DNA of 64,000 nucleotides from an uncultured Spirochaetia bacterium (GTDB lineage Bacteria > Spirochaetota > Spirochaetia > CAKZLE01): positions 1-64,000 of the forward strand of contig CAKZLE010000023.1 of assembly GCA_937125225.1 (NCBI GenBank), in the 5' to 3' direction. Below are positions 1 to 8,880 of this stretch, in pieces; within the stretch, counting starts at the first letter, position 1; each line of letters starts with the position of its first letter. The notes under the pieces were generated by a model, which made no database searches, was not told where the DNA came from, and worked only from the letters and a program-made list of their open reading frames with translations. Position numbers and translations under genes: made by a program.

Positions 1-431
1 CTTGTTTTTCCCCTGTCTCCTCGCTGACTCATTCTTTCGAATTCATCTTTAAATTGACTTAAGGACCCTTACGGTTCTATATTTGTCTCTTTTCCTTCTC
101 TATGCTTTCAAATATCTAGAGCATCTCTGCTCACAAACTCATTCATGGTTTCCCATAAACGTGCTCGATTGTTATACCAAATTAATGGTATGCATGTCAA
201 CTACTGTGTTTCTTTTTTGTGAATTTTTTTCACATCGTGAACATCTTGCAATAAGCTGTTCAAGTAAGAAAAACGTTGTCGTTAGCAGGCTTCACCTAAC
301 TTATAGAAAACTAGTAATACGGTCAACCCATTTTATAAATAAAACTAATTTCTTTATTAACTTTTAGGGATTCACTCAACACAAAACTAATTTCATGATA
401 TAAGTAACAACAAAACAGATAAGGAGTTGTT
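1..431. other. Left edge, no supported gene
   Basis: This stretch is A+T rich and precedes adk. A 94-codon open frame covers 83-367 on the plus strand but it has no recognisable motif, a composition typical of non-coding DNA and no convincing ribosome binding site. The adk promoter must lie here; a TATAAG-like -10 near 400-405 is visible but no good -35 partner, so I do not call it. Confidence 0.5.
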
Positions 432-1058
432 ATGAAACTTGTATTTTTAGGCCCTCCAGGGGCTGGAAAAGGGACAATAGCTCAACAGGCTAAAGAAATC
501 TATCATATTCCACATATCTCTACTGGGGATCTATTCCGAGCTGCAATAAATAATGAGACAGCTCTAGGAAAGAAGGTAAAAGCTATCCTCGCTTCTGGAG
601 ATCTTGTTCCTGACGAAGTAACCATTGAGATGGTAAAAGAGAGACTTGCAGAGGCTGATGCTACCAATGGATTTATTCTAGACGGTTTCCCAAGAACCAT
701 TCCACAGGCAGAAGCTCTAGCAAAGATCATTGAATTAGATAATGTTATCAATTTCACCATTTCTCAGGAGCAGGTGATTAGGAGATTATCAGGTAGAAGG
801 ATCGCAAAGCAATCCGGCAAGGTCTATCATCTCGTATGGAATCCTCCAAAGGTAGAGGGAATTTGTGATGAGAGCGGCGAACCTCTCATTCAGAGAGATG
901 ATGATAAAGAGGGAGCGATCCTCAATAGATTAGAAGTCTATGAAGCTCAGACAGCTCCCCTGATCGATTATTATGATAAACTGGGAAAACTTAAGAATAT
1001 AGATGCAAGTAAGTCAGTCTCAGATGTACTGGCAGAGACGAAAAAGGTTCTCGGTTAG
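432..1058 (+). CDS. adk: Adenylate kinase
   Basis: Adenylate kinase interconverts ATP + AMP and 2 ADP in the cytoplasm. The 208-residue product has the P-loop GPPGAGKG at residues 7-14, the AMP-binding STGDLFR segment near 31, the LDGFPRT motif near 84 and the LID domain with QRDDD. Length fits the long (LID-containing) family. The four LID positions that hold a zinc ion in many relatives are mostly not cysteine here: only the Cys of GICDESG remains, so the LID is probably held by hydrogen bonds as in enterobacterial enzymes. An AAGGAG ribosome binding site sits 6 nt before the ATG. It stands alone and ends in a strong terminator. Confidence 0.97.
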   Translation: MKLVFLGPPGAGKGTIAQQAKEIYHIPHISTGDLFRAAINNETALGKKVKAILASGDLVPDEVTIEMVKERLAEADATNGFILDGFPRTIPQAEALAKIIELDNVINFTISQEQVIRRLSGRRIAKQSGKVYHLVWNPPKVEGICDESGEPLIQRDDDKEGAILNRLEVYEAQTAPLIDYYDKLGKLKNIDASKSVSDVLAETKKVLG

Positions 1059-1080
1059 TACTATAAAACTCTTACAAACG

Positions 1081-1108
1081 AAAAACTCCATAGCAATATG
1101 GAGTTTTT
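1081..1108. terminator. Bidirectional intrinsic terminator after adk
   Basis: A perfect 12-bp stem (AAAAACTCCATA / TATGGAGTTTTT) with a GCAA tetraloop. It has a T-run on both strands, so it can end both adk and the convergent lipoprotein gene that stops at 1116. Confidence 0.9.
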
Positions 1109-1115
1109 CTATGTA

Positions 1116-2066
1116 TCACTCATTTGCATGATCTTCCTCAAAGGGTGGAGGACTCTTTTCGATGACTCGAATAAGTCCCTTCTCAGATAACAAGATCAAA
1201 AGACTCTCGGAGAGTTCTCCCTCTAGAGAATCATAGATACCAAGCAAATGATCAATATCATCATAACCAAGTTCTATCGCCTCACTGAGATAAGATAGAC
1301 CATCTTCAGAGCCCATTAACAAAGCACGTTCTCCTAGTTCTATAAGAAGTGGTATCTGCCCAGAAGTATTGGTATTACCCTCTTCAAGGATATTGAACAA
1401 CTCCAGGTATTCTGGGGTACCTACTTCTACCCCCTCAAAGGAGTCTAATAGTTTCTGTAAAGATGGAAGATATCCAGGATCCTCCAAGACGGCAATCTTA
1501 TACCACTCCAAACTCTTATCTCCACCAGTCAACTCCTCAAACTGTCCCAGAAGAAATAGCAACTCTCCACTTAAGGAGCCACTCTCGAACAAAGCCAGAA
1601 GATGAGACTGAGCCACATCATACTGTCCAATATTCAGAGCGATCTTCGCTACCTCAAGCCTTTGCTCATCATCAGGCCAGGATTCGAGAATAAGATCGTA
1701 GCTATTAAGAGCCTCATTTGTCTTGCCCAGCTTATAGAGAAGATGAGCTTCTAGAAGCCTCCACTGCTTATCCTCCTGATTATCACCGATAAAGTGACTC
1801 ACGATCTCAGCAGAATCCAGATAGTCTTCAGTATCGACATATAGGAGTGCTAGCGAATATGCAGCCTCGGTATAGGCGGGATACTCTTGTAAGGCATACA
1901 GGAAAGCCTTCTCAGCCTCAGAGCTATTACTTATCTGCATATTTGCGATTCCAAGATTATAGGATTGTACCGCGAGATCCGTCAGAGGATCGATCGTGGT
2001 ACAGGAGCTGAAGAGTACAATAATTCCTATAAGCATGAGATAGAGATACCCCTTAGGTCTATCCAA
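1116..2066 (-). CDS. TPR-repeat lipoprotein
   Basis: A 316-residue predicted lipoprotein: hydrophobic signal peptide followed by the lipobox LFSSC near residue 22, then helical tetratricopeptide-like repeats (SLALLYVDTEDYLDSAEI, LLEAHLLYKLGKTNEAL and similar) over most of the length. It is probably anchored on the periplasmic face of a membrane and acts as a protein-interaction scaffold; the partner is unknown. The start codon is TTG at 2066, supported by AGGAG 7 nt upstream. It overlaps the end of the uracil phosphoribosyltransferase gene by 8 bp, so the two are probably co-translated. Confidence 0.85.
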   Translation of the reverse strand: MDRPKGYLYLMLIGIIVLFSSCTTIDPLTDLAVQSYNLGIANMQISNSSEAEKAFLYALQEYPAYTEAAYSLALLYVDTEDYLDSAEIVSHFIGDNQEDKQWRLLEAHLLYKLGKTNEALNSYDLILESWPDDEQRLEVAKIALNIGQYDVAQSHLLALFESGSLSGELLFLLGQFEELTGGDKSLEWYKIAVLEDPGYLPSLQKLLDSFEGVEVGTPEYLELFNILEEGNTNTSGQIPLLIELGERALLMGSEDGLSYLSEAIELGYDDIDHLLGIYDSLEGELSESLLILLSEKGLIRVIEKSPPPFEEDHANE

Positions 2067-3117
2067 GGACTGTCTCCTCTAGTTTACGCACCTGAGATCT
2101 GTAGAGTGACGAGATATTCGCACCATAGTCTGCGATAAGTTGGATCATATTCCTTGGATTATCATCGCTATCCACCCCGTTGAGTCTGTCTCCCGCATCT
2201 CCAAGTCCAGGGAGGATATAGGCATTCTCATTGAGAACAGGGTCCATCCATAAGGTATAGACATCTACATTCTCGATTGCTCGAACAATCCGAATAGCAC
2301 CCTTGAGCGCAGATACCACGTTTATGAACTTGATTGATTTAGGCTTGATCCCTTCATCATTAAGATACTGTATGATAGTGACTAAAGAACCTCCTGTTGC
2401 ATTCATTGGATCAGCGAATACAAGATCCTTTCCATTGAGAGATTCCAGATCGAAGAAGGACTTGTTCAAGTCCAAGACATATTCCATATTGTGTTCTTTC
2501 TTCGAATCATCTCGCTTTATCTTGAACAGTGCGAAAGGTGGTACGAAGTTCGTAGATGAATACTCCTGAATCTCTTTACTCAAGATCATCGAAGGAAGTA
2601 AGGCACCCCTGAGCATGACACACATGACAGTATTGTTGATCATCTCATCCACATCAGGGATCTTATGGACTGAGAAGTTCTTCACCGGGATAGTCACAGG
2701 AGTCTCTCCGATCAGATAGTTCTTATTAGCCAGCGCATTGTCAGCGAAAGCTAGGTTGAACAGAAGTTCATAGGCTCTCTGAACATAATAGACGAACTCA
2801 TCATGCTGAGTATTGGGGTTTCGTAATTTTGCGATCAATCTTGAAGCCTCACCATGAGCCTCTTTTGGAGTATCAAACGAATATACATGGATATTCTCAT
2901 GCTTCACAATCTCCTGCATCTCCTTACCCATCTTCTCATAACAAGTGATCAAAGACTCTTTGGCCTCCTTCAACCGTTTCTCATGTGATCCACTGTTGAT
3001 CACTTCAAACTCATTTATCGCCTCACTATAGAGGGTGTTCATCAATTCGATCTTTTCCTTGTCACTATCGGTCAGGTACCCATCAAGATCTGATGCTTTC
3101 AGTATGATCTTATCCAT
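2059..3117 (-). CDS. upp: Uracil phosphoribosyltransferase with N-terminal extension
   Basis: The C-terminal two thirds matches uracil phosphoribosyltransferase (uracil + PRPP to UMP): the PRPP loop DPMNATGGS is near residue 236 and the uracil-binding segment YILPGLGDAGDR near 300. The protein has 352 residues against about 208 for ordinary Upp, because roughly 100 extra residues, rich in charged helix (KEKIELMNTLYSEAINEFEV), precede the catalytic domain. I do not recognise that part. The ATG at 3117 is preferred over a TTG 12 nt upstream because GGAG lies 7 nt before it. It is first in an operon with the TPR lipoprotein. Confidence 0.85.
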   Translation of the reverse strand: MDKIILKASDLDGYLTDSDKEKIELMNTLYSEAINEFEVINSGSHEKRLKEAKESLITCYEKMGKEMQEIVKHENIHVYSFDTPKEAHGEASRLIAKLRNPNTQHDEFVYYVQRAYELLFNLAFADNALANKNYLIGETPVTIPVKNFSVHKIPDVDEMINNTVMCVMLRGALLPSMILSKEIQEYSSTNFVPPFALFKIKRDDSKKEHNMEYVLDLNKSFFDLESLNGKDLVFADPMNATGGSLVTIIQYLNDEGIKPKSIKFINVVSALKGAIRIVRAIENVDVYTLWMDPVLNENAYILPGLGDAGDRLNGVDSDDNPRNMIQLIADYGANISSLYRSQVRKLEETVLG

Positions 3118-3456
3118 ATATTTCTCCAAACATGTTGATTATAAATTTACTTTTACTAGTATAATCTATCCCCAAAAAAAAGAAAACCAAAGAAATATAA
3201 AAGTATTCTTAGAGACAAATACTACCTGAGGGGCTCTAAGCGTTTTTTCGATAAAAATATTATCACCAGACACAAAGAATAAAGAGTACCATAAAGAGCA
3301 TGAGGAACCTGATACAAACGAGCAAACATATGAACAATCTTATTATCCCTATGAGGTTCATAATCAATGAGAGATTCGAATTGTACCTGAAAGTCTTTTT
3401 TTCTATTTTTTCCTATAGTAGAATAAGTTATAGGTTGATAACGATCCGAGGAAAAT
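3118..3456. other. Divergent intergenic region
   Basis: The 339 bp between the divergent upp and lipoprotein genes must hold both promoters. TATAAT-like hexamers are visible (around 3135-3165 for the minus strand and TATAGT near 3413 for the plus strand) but without properly spaced -35 boxes. I see no RNA gene or repeat. Confidence 0.4.
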
Positions 3457-4341
3457 ATGAAAGTATCTATCCGACTACTCACCATTTCGCTCCTTCTCTT
3501 AAGTTTGCTCTTCAGCTCCTGTGAGCTCTTAAACGGGCTCTTAGGCGTTGATGAAGGCGCAGATCCTGAGTCAGTAGAGCGTCCTGATACAAAGCTCTCA
3601 GAACAATCTGGGAATCGGGTCACAATAGAATTCAATAACCCCTTAGATCTTGATTGGTTCTTCATGTTCAACTATCCCGATGAAGGAGAATTCCCTGAGT
3701 GGATCTCAGTCACAGATGCTGCAGAGACACCTGATCCGACCTATCTCAAACCAGACCGAGATAATAGTCCTGAGGAAAATGAGAATGCCTTCGGAACTCC
3801 TGTTGATCGTGCAGATTTGACATGGATGATTGATCTAGGAGAGGACTTTGATTTCATGTATACCTTCAAATCACCAGCAAATACTACCAATTATTTCGGT
3901 CCATTTCTCTCTTTAAGATATAGCTTTGATGAGAACTCATCCCATCCCGAAGAGGGGGTTGTATCTGTCATTATCAGAAAAAGACCCTATGAGGTCTCCA
4001 ATGGTGAGAAGCTTTATGAGTTCTTTGTTGATAACTATGACCCGGAGCATAGTGGTGAAAATGAAGGTTTTGTTGGGGATTATGCTCAGATCGATGCTTT
4101 AGAATCAAGTACTTGGTATAAGATCACTGTTGAAATACGAAAGGGGAATACCGTTACTGCTAGACTTTATAAAGCACAAGATACACTCATGTATACGGTC
4201 ACCTATCCCTTCTTCAATGGAAAGAAGGAATCTTTTTATAATCCGAGTTTCTTCGCATATGGGAATCCAGAACTGACAGACCCCTTTACAAACAGATATA
4301 TCATTGGGAAGATGGAGGCGAGCATACCGGCAATTCCCTGA
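3457..4341 (+). CDS. Predicted lipoprotein, function unknown
   Basis: A 294-residue lipoprotein: signal peptide of about 20 residues with lipobox LLFSSC, then an acidic stretch (GVDEGADPES) and a probable beta-sandwich region rich in aromatic and glycine residues. The pattern of the body (strands separated by D/N/E-rich loops, phrases such as YKITVEIRKGNTVTARLY) resembles concanavalin-like or carbohydrate-binding folds, but this is only an impression of composition. ATG is preceded by CCGAGG. It is a single-gene unit facing away from upp. Confidence 0.75.
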   Translation: MKVSIRLLTISLLLLSLLFSSCELLNGLLGVDEGADPESVERPDTKLSEQSGNRVTIEFNNPLDLDWFFMFNYPDEGEFPEWISVTDAAETPDPTYLKPDRDNSPEENENAFGTPVDRADLTWMIDLGEDFDFMYTFKSPANTTNYFGPFLSLRYSFDENSSHPEEGVVSVIIRKRPYEVSNGEKLYEFFVDNYDPEHSGENEGFVGDYAQIDALESSTWYKITVEIRKGNTVTARLYKAQDTLMYTVTYPFFNGKKESFYNPSFFAYGNPELTDPFTNRYIIGKMEASIPAIP

Positions 4342-4374
4342 AATAAGAATAGAAAAGTTCCTTTGGGAGATTAG

Positions 4375-4409
4375 ACAGGGGGCTGTGAACCAGTTCAGAG
4401 CCCCCCTGT
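4375..4409. terminator. Hairpin between convergent genes
   Basis: A strong G+C-rich inverted repeat (ACAGGGGGCT / AGCCCCCCTGT with one bulge, 14-nt loop) between the convergent lipoprotein (ends 4341) and barrel gene (ends 4449). No T-run follows on either strand, so termination is likely but not typical. Confidence 0.5.
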
Positions 4410-4448
4410 TCTGAAAGATATCGTTGAATCTACCGTGTATTCTTCCTA

Positions 4449-5735
4449 TCAATAGGCATATTTCACACGAACATAGTAATTATCATCAAGGTTACCCCGG
4501 GCAAGATCCGCACTCGTTGGAACTCCTGTCTTGATATCTGCACCTGCCTCCAATCTCAGACCATCTGTGATAGCAAAAGAGACTCTAGGAGCAAGATAAA
4601 CTGCAGGATGGAGGTATCCTGCATTGATACTAACAGCTAATCTATCGTGAAAGAGACTGTTCTGCAAATGCAGTATCGCAAATGCAACATGTTGCAGTGG
4701 CTGATTGAAATATCCATTGAGCTCCCTTCTCAGTATATCTTCGATCTCTGGCGAATAATCTGTAGACCCCTTATCAAAATTGAAGATGTACTGGTATACG
4801 ATATTCAACTGTGCCATTGTCCCACCCCAAAGAGTACCTAGAATCTGTGTATCGAGAGTAATATCGGAATTACGTATTCCAATATCAGTTCCGGCAAAGT
4901 CCTCAGTGATATTCAATGCCAGTTCCTCAGTCCAGGCGATCTCACCGATATTCATACTATAGGCTCCCCCAATAGTATGGTTTCTCGTATAGATCGTCTC
5001 TATCAGGCCCTTCAAATCAGCTCCATCCATCGTAAGTCCTGAAAGGTCAAAACCCGGTGTCTGATCGGTATAATAGGCATAACTGAGTTGTAGATCATAT
5101 TCCAAACCATAATGATAATAAGAGAGAAAGAGAGAATGTGGGGATGAGAACATATAGGGTTCGTTATCGAAATCAACATCAATGTCAACGTATGTATCTT
5201 CGATAGAGACCATCCCTGAGGGTTCATAATCAGGTCTTGGGAATGGAACATAGATCAATTCGATCGAATCGTCATAATTGGGATAGTATGCAACTTGAAG
5301 CATAACATCCCCTCTTCTACTCTCATAGGGGTCGTCTAGACTGAGTTTTGTCACGTACTCCCCATTCACACAGTTCAAGGGACTGAAGATATCGGCCAAC
5401 CCCGGGGAGACCGTCTTCTGCCCAAGCGTGAGATCGAAATTCTCTAACGGTACAGAGACATAGGCCTCCCTGATGATATTCTCCCAAGGTATGAGATTCA
5501 GGTCGCTGTACATATCATAGTAGAAGTTCGCAGAAATTTCGTAATCTAGAGCATAATCGAACATCGAGCCGGCAAACGTCGGTTGATAGTATACTCGAGC
5601 TCTCATATGATCAAAACTCGTTGAAGGTTCGATATTCCCATAATAGTCAGCGAAGGCGAGGCCTTCGAAATCAATGGCGAAAAGAGAACTGCAAAGACAC
5701 AAGGTCAAGATGATACAAAATGATATTCTTCTCAT
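4449..5735 (-). CDS. Outer-membrane beta-barrel of RND export module
   Basis: A 428-residue protein with a signal peptide (MRRISFCIILTLCLCSSLFA) followed by alternating, tyrosine- and aspartate-rich strands and a C-terminal strand ending in YVRVKYAY, the aromatic terminus expected of a barrel recognised by the Bam machinery. It resembles DUF1302-like or porin-like proteins that sit next to MMPL/RND permeases. It lies 6 bp after the LolA-like gene, in the order permease, periplasmic protein, barrel, which suggests a three-layer export path for a lipid or lipoprotein. AGAGG precedes the ATG at about 9 nt. Confidence 0.75.
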   Translation of the reverse strand: MRRISFCIILTLCLCSSLFAIDFEGLAFADYYGNIEPSTSFDHMRARVYYQPTFAGSMFDYALDYEISANFYYDMYSDLNLIPWENIIREAYVSVPLENFDLTLGQKTVSPGLADIFSPLNCVNGEYVTKLSLDDPYESRRGDVMLQVAYYPNYDDSIELIYVPFPRPDYEPSGMVSIEDTYVDIDVDFDNEPYMFSSPHSLFLSYYHYGLEYDLQLSYAYYTDQTPGFDLSGLTMDGADLKGLIETIYTRNHTIGGAYSMNIGEIAWTEELALNITEDFAGTDIGIRNSDITLDTQILGTLWGGTMAQLNIVYQYIFNFDKGSTDYSPEIEDILRRELNGYFNQPLQHVAFAILHLQNSLFHDRLAVSINAGYLHPAVYLAPRVSFAITDGLRLEAGADIKTGVPTSADLARGNLDDNYYVRVKYAY

Positions 5736-5741
5736 ATGTTA

Positions 5742-6527
5742 TTACCTCTTCTCAAGGAAGCGCTTCGTAAAATAGCTGTCTGGAATGGTTTCGAGACTGA
5801 TATCAGACATCTCAAGGACCGATCTATGGCCATTTTGAATATTCTTCATCTCTATGATCGTAGGATACATATACCTACCTCCTAAGAGAATAGCCTCTTT
5901 GACCCGATACTCTTTCACAAGTTCTCCTGCTAGGTCATAATAGTCTCTTCCATACATGACATAGTCATCGACACGATAGTAGTTCATCATATAGCTGAGT
6001 TTTAGATTCTGTCGCTGCTCTTGTGTCTTCGCACTCTCTTTGACCTTATAACAGGCCTCTCCATCTAGGATGACTTCCCCAAGATATTCTTGATTGAAAT
6101 CATCCCTGGATTTAGGTATGAAATCACTATAGGAGAAATCGCTTCCCATGAAGTAACCTCCTCCCGAGGTTGCAAGAGCGATACGCTTCACCCGTTTCAC
6201 AGCTGGGAGATACATCCACATGGTATTCTTATCACTATCCGTGTAGGAGTTTATGAGGATACCGGTATCTCTGACTGAGGGAGGATACTCAAAGAGAAAC
6301 AGCCTGCTTGCATCAGTCTCACTCTTGGCCTTTTGATAAGCTCTAGCCTGGATCTCCCTGACCTCCCCTTTTGCAGAGATCAATTGAACGGTCAATGTCG
6401 TAGTTATATTGGGGATGACCACGGAGGCCTTATAGTTCTCGAAGAGTTCGTCTAAGGAGATATCATCAGCACTGATGCTCATGGTCATGAAGAGGAGACA
6501 GGTTAACAACGGAAATATTCTTTTCAT
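5742..6527 (-). CDS. LolA-like outer-membrane lipoprotein-sorting protein
   Basis: A 261-residue periplasmic protein with signal peptide ending at MTMSISA. The body looks like the LolA-like family that accompanies RND permeases (outer membrane lipoprotein-sorting protein): recurring phrases such as MWMYLPAVKRVKRIA, GSDFSYSDF and YKVKESAK are characteristic. Such proteins are thought to bind acyl chains in an open half-barrel and shuttle a hydrophobic cargo. The start overlaps the permease stop codon by 4 nt (ATGA), with AAAGGA as ribosome binding site, so translation is coupled. Confidence 0.8.
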   Translation of the reverse strand: MKRIFPLLTCLLFMTMSISADDISLDELFENYKASVVIPNITTTLTVQLISAKGEVREIQARAYQKAKSETDASRLFLFEYPPSVRDTGILINSYTDSDKNTMWMYLPAVKRVKRIALATSGGGYFMGSDFSYSDFIPKSRDDFNQEYLGEVILDGEACYKVKESAKTQEQRQNLKLSYMMNYYRVDDYVMYGRDYYDLAGELVKEYRVKEAILLGGRYMYPTIIEMKNIQNGHRSVLEMSDISLETIPDSYFTKRFLEKR

Positions 6528-8722
6528 TTTTGATCCTTTGCTTCAGAATTTTCTCTTTTTAGTCTATTAGGCAGAATGATGATCGGTAGCAGATAGACAC
6601 TCAAAAAGAATGATATCAACAGTGAGGATACGAGCAGGAGCCCAAGAGTCCTCGCCCCCCTGAAGGAGGAGAGAAATAGTACGGAGAATGAGAACACCGA
6701 GGTGAGAAAACTCAGAAAGATCGGTTTCCCGCTGTATTCTATGATATAGGAGAATCCCTCCTCTAGAGAATTCACCATCTCGAGGGATTCGATGGCTCCA
6801 AGAGTATGTATACTGTAATCGATGACAAGTCCTATAATGATCGCAACGAATATGATACTGAAGGCATCTATATTGATTCCAGCAAGACTGATGATACCAA
6901 AGGAGCATATCATACTCAAGATCCCAGGTATAAGACTCATGAGGGCCATCTTCGATTTTCTATAGAAGATCAATACCATAATGAAGATCATGAAAGAACC
7001 GATAGCAAAGGAGAATATCCAGTTCCTCTTTAGGGTTCGTTCTTCAAGCTGCAGATCGTTCGTCATCCCATGAACGGTCAGAGTCCAACTCTCTGGGATC
7101 ATCGTACGGATCTCCTCTATCACCCCATAGAAGTCTCGCAGGGAGTCGACATCATGATAATAGAGAAGCCCCTTGATGGAGAAGACCCGGTAATCTGCAT
7201 TGATGAGTGACTCATATTCTAAAGGGTCGACACTAGAGGAATAATAGAGTAGATACTGTTCGATGATGAAAGATCCCAAGAGATCATCCTGCTGAAGGAT
7301 CATCTCTTGATCACCCTCAAAATAGTGACTCAATCGTTTCAATACTGTAAGTAGTGAGTAGGAGTAACCGATGACTTCCCGACTCTCAAGATATTCGTGT
7401 ACCTTATCAAGGGAATGTAGTCCTTCGAGGGAGATGATTCCACCCTCCTCTCCAGTATCAATCTCCAGGAAGTAGGGAATAGAACCATAGAAGTCCTTAT
7501 TGATCACGGTATCAGCCTTCCTGATCGTATTATCCTCAGGAAGTTGTTGTAGAGGATAGGGCTCAATCTTCAATTGAGGTATCAGATATAGGCCACCGAT
7601 GAAAACCAAGATCAGGCCAAAATAGATATATCTCCGTCCCCGTACGATAAAGGAGAAGAATCGTACCTGAAGAACATGAAATCTCGGAAGTATCGTCGAT
7701 TGCGGTGGGATAAGATTCTGGTAGGGGTACCAGAAGAAAACTCCAAGATAGGTCAGAACAACACTGACAGAAATAATGGAGCCGAGAAGAAGATGCCCAG
7801 ATCCGTTTATGAACAAAAGTGACAAGAATCCTGTCAGGGTCGAAATAGCAGTCATAGAAAGGGGGAATAGCAACCTTCTTCGCACATAGAAGGGGTCATG
7901 AGATCCTGGAGCATAGAATAGATGGTAATAGTAGTGGATGATATAATCACTGAGCAAACCTAGACTAAAGACAGGGACCAACAGAAGCATGGGAGATATC
8001 TCTACCCCGAAAAATCTGACAAAACTATAAGAGGCAAAGACTGAGAGCAGGATGAGGACCCAGGAAGAAGCGATCGCTCTGACATTTCTCAGACTGAGGA
8101 AGACCATCATAACAAGAATCACAAGCAACGGCAGGAATATGAGGATATCATCGGTCAGCAATTTCTCTGTTTGAGCCACGATCGGAGATTTTCCCGTATA
8201 TTCCAAAGAGAGTTGTTGATACTTCGTCTGGATTCCCGCAAGAGCCTTATCGATATCTGCAGGAATCACTTTATACCCGAAATAGATATAGAACAACAAA
8301 GAATCCTGAGATGGACTTATATAGGGTTTGAGTTCTGGGTATTTCCCGAGCTCTTGAGGCAGATCTCTATAGAAAGCATCTGATCGGCCACTCTTCACAG
8401 GGATGATGGGACTTACGAAGATCTCATATTCATCACTTCGGACGGTACTTGCATTGAGGATCGAATCGACCTGAGTCACTCCCTTGATCCCTATCAGATC
8501 ATCATTGAGATCCTCAAGCATCCTTATTGTCTCTTCGGAGAAAAAGGAGCGATCGTTCTCAGCAAGGTCAATCGTAGCAATCACTACATTGCGCTGGGGG
8601 ATGAGGAGTTGACTGTCAGAATCATGGTAGGGTTGAACCCCCTCCTCCCCACTATCAGGGGCAAGGAAGAATGCCGACAGTCCAAGTAATAAAACGAAAA
8701 AGACAAAGACAACCTTTTTCAT
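6524..8722 (-). CDS. MMPL/RND-family export permease
   Basis: A 732-residue inner-membrane protein with the RND superfamily layout duplicated: an N-terminal helix, a periplasmic domain (residues about 30-180), five or six transmembrane helices, a second periplasmic domain (about 390-570) and a second helix bundle. Segments such as SDYIIHYYYHLFY and VIDYSIHTLGAIES are the TM4-type sequences with acidic and histidine residues typical of the sterol-sensing/MMPL branch that takes up protons. The start is set at 8722 because AGGTGG lies 8 nt upstream; the frame is open for 15 more codons. Probably drives the LolA-like protein and barrel downstream. Confidence 0.85.
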   Translation of the reverse strand: MKKVVFVFFVLLLGLSAFFLAPDSGEEGVQPYHDSDSQLLIPQRNVVIATIDLAENDRSFFSEETIRMLEDLNDDLIGIKGVTQVDSILNASTVRSDEYEIFVSPIIPVKSGRSDAFYRDLPQELGKYPELKPYISPSQDSLLFYIYFGYKVIPADIDKALAGIQTKYQQLSLEYTGKSPIVAQTEKLLTDDILIFLPLLVILVMMVFLSLRNVRAIASSWVLILLSVFASYSFVRFFGVEISPMLLLVPVFSLGLLSDYIIHYYYHLFYAPGSHDPFYVRRRLLFPLSMTAISTLTGFLSLLFINGSGHLLLGSIISVSVVLTYLGVFFWYPYQNLIPPQSTILPRFHVLQVRFFSFIVRGRRYIYFGLILVFIGGLYLIPQLKIEPYPLQQLPEDNTIRKADTVINKDFYGSIPYFLEIDTGEEGGIISLEGLHSLDKVHEYLESREVIGYSYSLLTVLKRLSHYFEGDQEMILQQDDLLGSFIIEQYLLYYSSSVDPLEYESLINADYRVFSIKGLLYYHDVDSLRDFYGVIEEIRTMIPESWTLTVHGMTNDLQLEERTLKRNWIFSFAIGSFMIFIMVLIFYRKSKMALMSLIPGILSMICSFGIISLAGINIDAFSIIFVAIIIGLVIDYSIHTLGAIESLEMVNSLEEGFSYIIEYSGKPIFLSFLTSVFSFSVLFLSSFRGARTLGLLLVSSLLISFFLSVYLLPIIILPNRLKRENSEAKDQK

Positions 8723-8880
8723 GAGACCACCTATACCATGTATATGCTCAACCAAATACCATATCATTATAGCCTTATAGGCAGTAAAAAGTACAACGCA
8801 GATTCAGGGTCATACAGAAATAAATAGAATAAAGTCCCAAGAATGTATTTCATGGCCTTCTTATTACTTTAGGGTTCTAT

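Noticed and set aside
83-367. 94-codon open frame on the plus strand upstream of adk
   Set aside because: No ribosome binding site, no motif, unusual composition (many Ser, Phe, Cys, His) and no support from neighbours; probably chance.
3222-3671. 149-codon minus-strand frame opposite the lipoprotein gene
   Set aside because: Half of it is antisense to a well-supported lipoprotein gene whose signal peptide and ribosome binding site are clear; the rest has no motif.
4375-4409. Regulatory RNA at the G+C-rich hairpin
   Set aside because: Lies between two converging genes, which is the usual place of a terminator; no promoter in front.
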